From the NCBI RefSeq assembly GCF_020921035.1, contig NC_063156.1:1488001-1552000 (forward strand): a stretch of DNA of 64,000 nucleotides, read 5' to 3'. Made by a program: the position numbers and the translations under genes. Positions 63,298 to 64,000 of the stretch are shown here, piece by piece. The notes beneath the pieces are model-generated. The model saw nothing but the letters and a program-made list of their open reading frames with translations. It searched no databases and was not told the DNA's origin. The first letter of the stretch is position 1, and each line of letters begins with the position of its first letter. Source of the stretch: Rhodamnia argentea. Its lineage: Eukaryota > Streptophyta > Magnoliopsida > Myrtales > Myrtaceae.

Positions 63298-64000
63298 TTA
63301 GTAAGCGACATAAGGCTCGAGAAACTCCTTGTCCATCTCCAACTTTTCCATGGCCCCAGCCTCAAGAGTGATCTCCACATCAATGCTCCTCCCGCCACCC
63401 TTCCCCTGGTACAAGTACACCATCCCGTCGAACCGGTTGTTCGACCCGCTCCGCACCCCCTCGGGTCTCCCCCACCCGAAGTCCACACCGTACACCTTGA
63501 ACCTTGGCGAGCTCCCGACTGCCACGCAGTTCACCCCCGCGTCCTTGAACTGGAATATCTTGGGCTGGCTCTCCCACTGCATGTTCCGCCCCTCGATGGC
63601 CTTGGCGTCGTGCGCGAGGATGGCCTTCTGTATGATCCCCGCCCCGAACTCCGGCGGGTTCGCCATCAGGAGCCCCGCCGCGGTGCCGGTGAAGATGGCC
63701 TGGATGAGGTTTCCGAAGTAGGTCTCCGGCATGGGTGGGTCGACCCGCTTCCGGCAGTCGGCGAACACGGTGAAGATGGTCACGTCCTCGGGCTTCAACT
63801 CGCGCGCCTTGGTGACGTGGCGCCAGATGTGGACGGACAATGCCTGGAAAGTGGAGAAAGGCATCGAGCCGTCCGACGGCGCGCTGGCGTTGATCGCCGA
63901 CTTGATCTTGTCGATGGACGATTCGGAGAAGCGGAAGACCTTCTCGCGGAGCAGGGGGGCCGGCGGGGAGGGCTGGGCGTGGTCGCCGTTGGACGACTGG
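63298..64000 (-). CDS. BAHD acyltransferase, C-terminal part (runs off the window)
   Basis: The open frame enters from the right edge and ends at TAA (63298-63300), giving about 233 residues. The BAHD structural motif DFGWG is present in FKVYGVDFGWGRPEGVRSGS. Other family blocks are FRFSESSIDKIKSAIN, LSVHIWRHVTKAR, FADCRKRVDPPMPETYFGN and DGMVYLYQGKGGGRSIDVEI. The catalytic HxxxD lies upstream, outside the window. The closest subgroup I recognise is the uncharacterised At3g50280/EPS1-like clade; substrate unknown. These enzymes transfer acyl groups from CoA thioesters to alcohols or amines in the cytosol. High G+C here contrasts with the surrounding DNA and may reflect a compact, intron-poor gene. 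Confidence 0.9.
   Translation of the reverse strand, partial: QSSNGDHAQPSPPAPLLREKVFRFSESSIDKIKSAINASAPSDGSMPFSTFQALSVHIWRHVTKARELKPEDVTIFTVFADCRKRVDPPMPETYFGNLIQAIFTGTAAGLLMANPPEFGAGIIQKAILAHDAKAIEGRNMQWESQPKIFQFKDAGVNCVAVGSSPRFKVYGVDFGWGRPEGVRSGSNNRFDGMVYLYQGKGGGRSIDVEITLEAGAMEKLEMDKEFLEPYVAY

Noticed and set aside
1-64000. CRISPR arrays, operons, tRNA genes
   Set aside because: Plant nuclear sequence; no regularly spaced repeat-spacer pattern, and no convincing tRNA fold with internal promoter boxes was seen by eye.

Overview
This is a gene-sparse plant nuclear window with spliceosomal GT-AG introns, A/T-rich intergenic DNA, many small inverted-repeat transposons and microsatellites. The genes and their intron positions fit a core eudicot. 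The abundance of foldback elements with GC-rich cores made me think of Myrtales (eucalypt-like), but that is only an impression.

Layout from left to right. Minus-strand first coding exon of ribosomal protein eL36 (RPL36) with its promoter (85-690). Transposon-rich intergenic DNA (0.7-4.3 kb). A plus-strand, 18-exon kinesin-10 gene (4656-8954; 652 aa; one GC-AG intron; C-terminal helix-hairpin-helix). A minus-strand SKP1-like gene of the ASK20/21 type (about 11.8-15.2 kb, with 5' leader sequence to about 16.4 kb). A 6.7 kb block bounded by two 285 bp direct repeats, holding a five-fold tandem array of decayed fragments of a different kinesin gene (18.26-23.57 kb). A minus-strand cluster of Lsi2-type transporters: two intact genes (27.35-32.57 kb, 480 aa; 37.06-39.51 kb, 545 aa) and a trail of broken exon copies (24.3-27.0 kb). 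A minus-strand proline/serine-rich protein of the hydroxyproline-rich glycoprotein annotation family (41.98-45.24 kb). Roughly 13 kb of repeats. A plus-strand six-exon HCF106/TatB gene for the thylakoid Tat translocase (58.50-62.07 kb). Finally, the C-terminal part of a minus-strand BAHD acyltransferase that runs off the right edge.

These are unrelated housekeeping and transport genes, not a functional cluster. The parts shaped by local duplication are the Lsi2 cluster and the kinesin-fragment array. I built exon models by hand from splice-site dinucleotides, reading-frame phase and family motifs. Where phase closes across all exons (kinesin-10, both Lsi2 genes, HCF106) I regard the models as firm. 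The 3' end of the SKP1-like gene is not settled.
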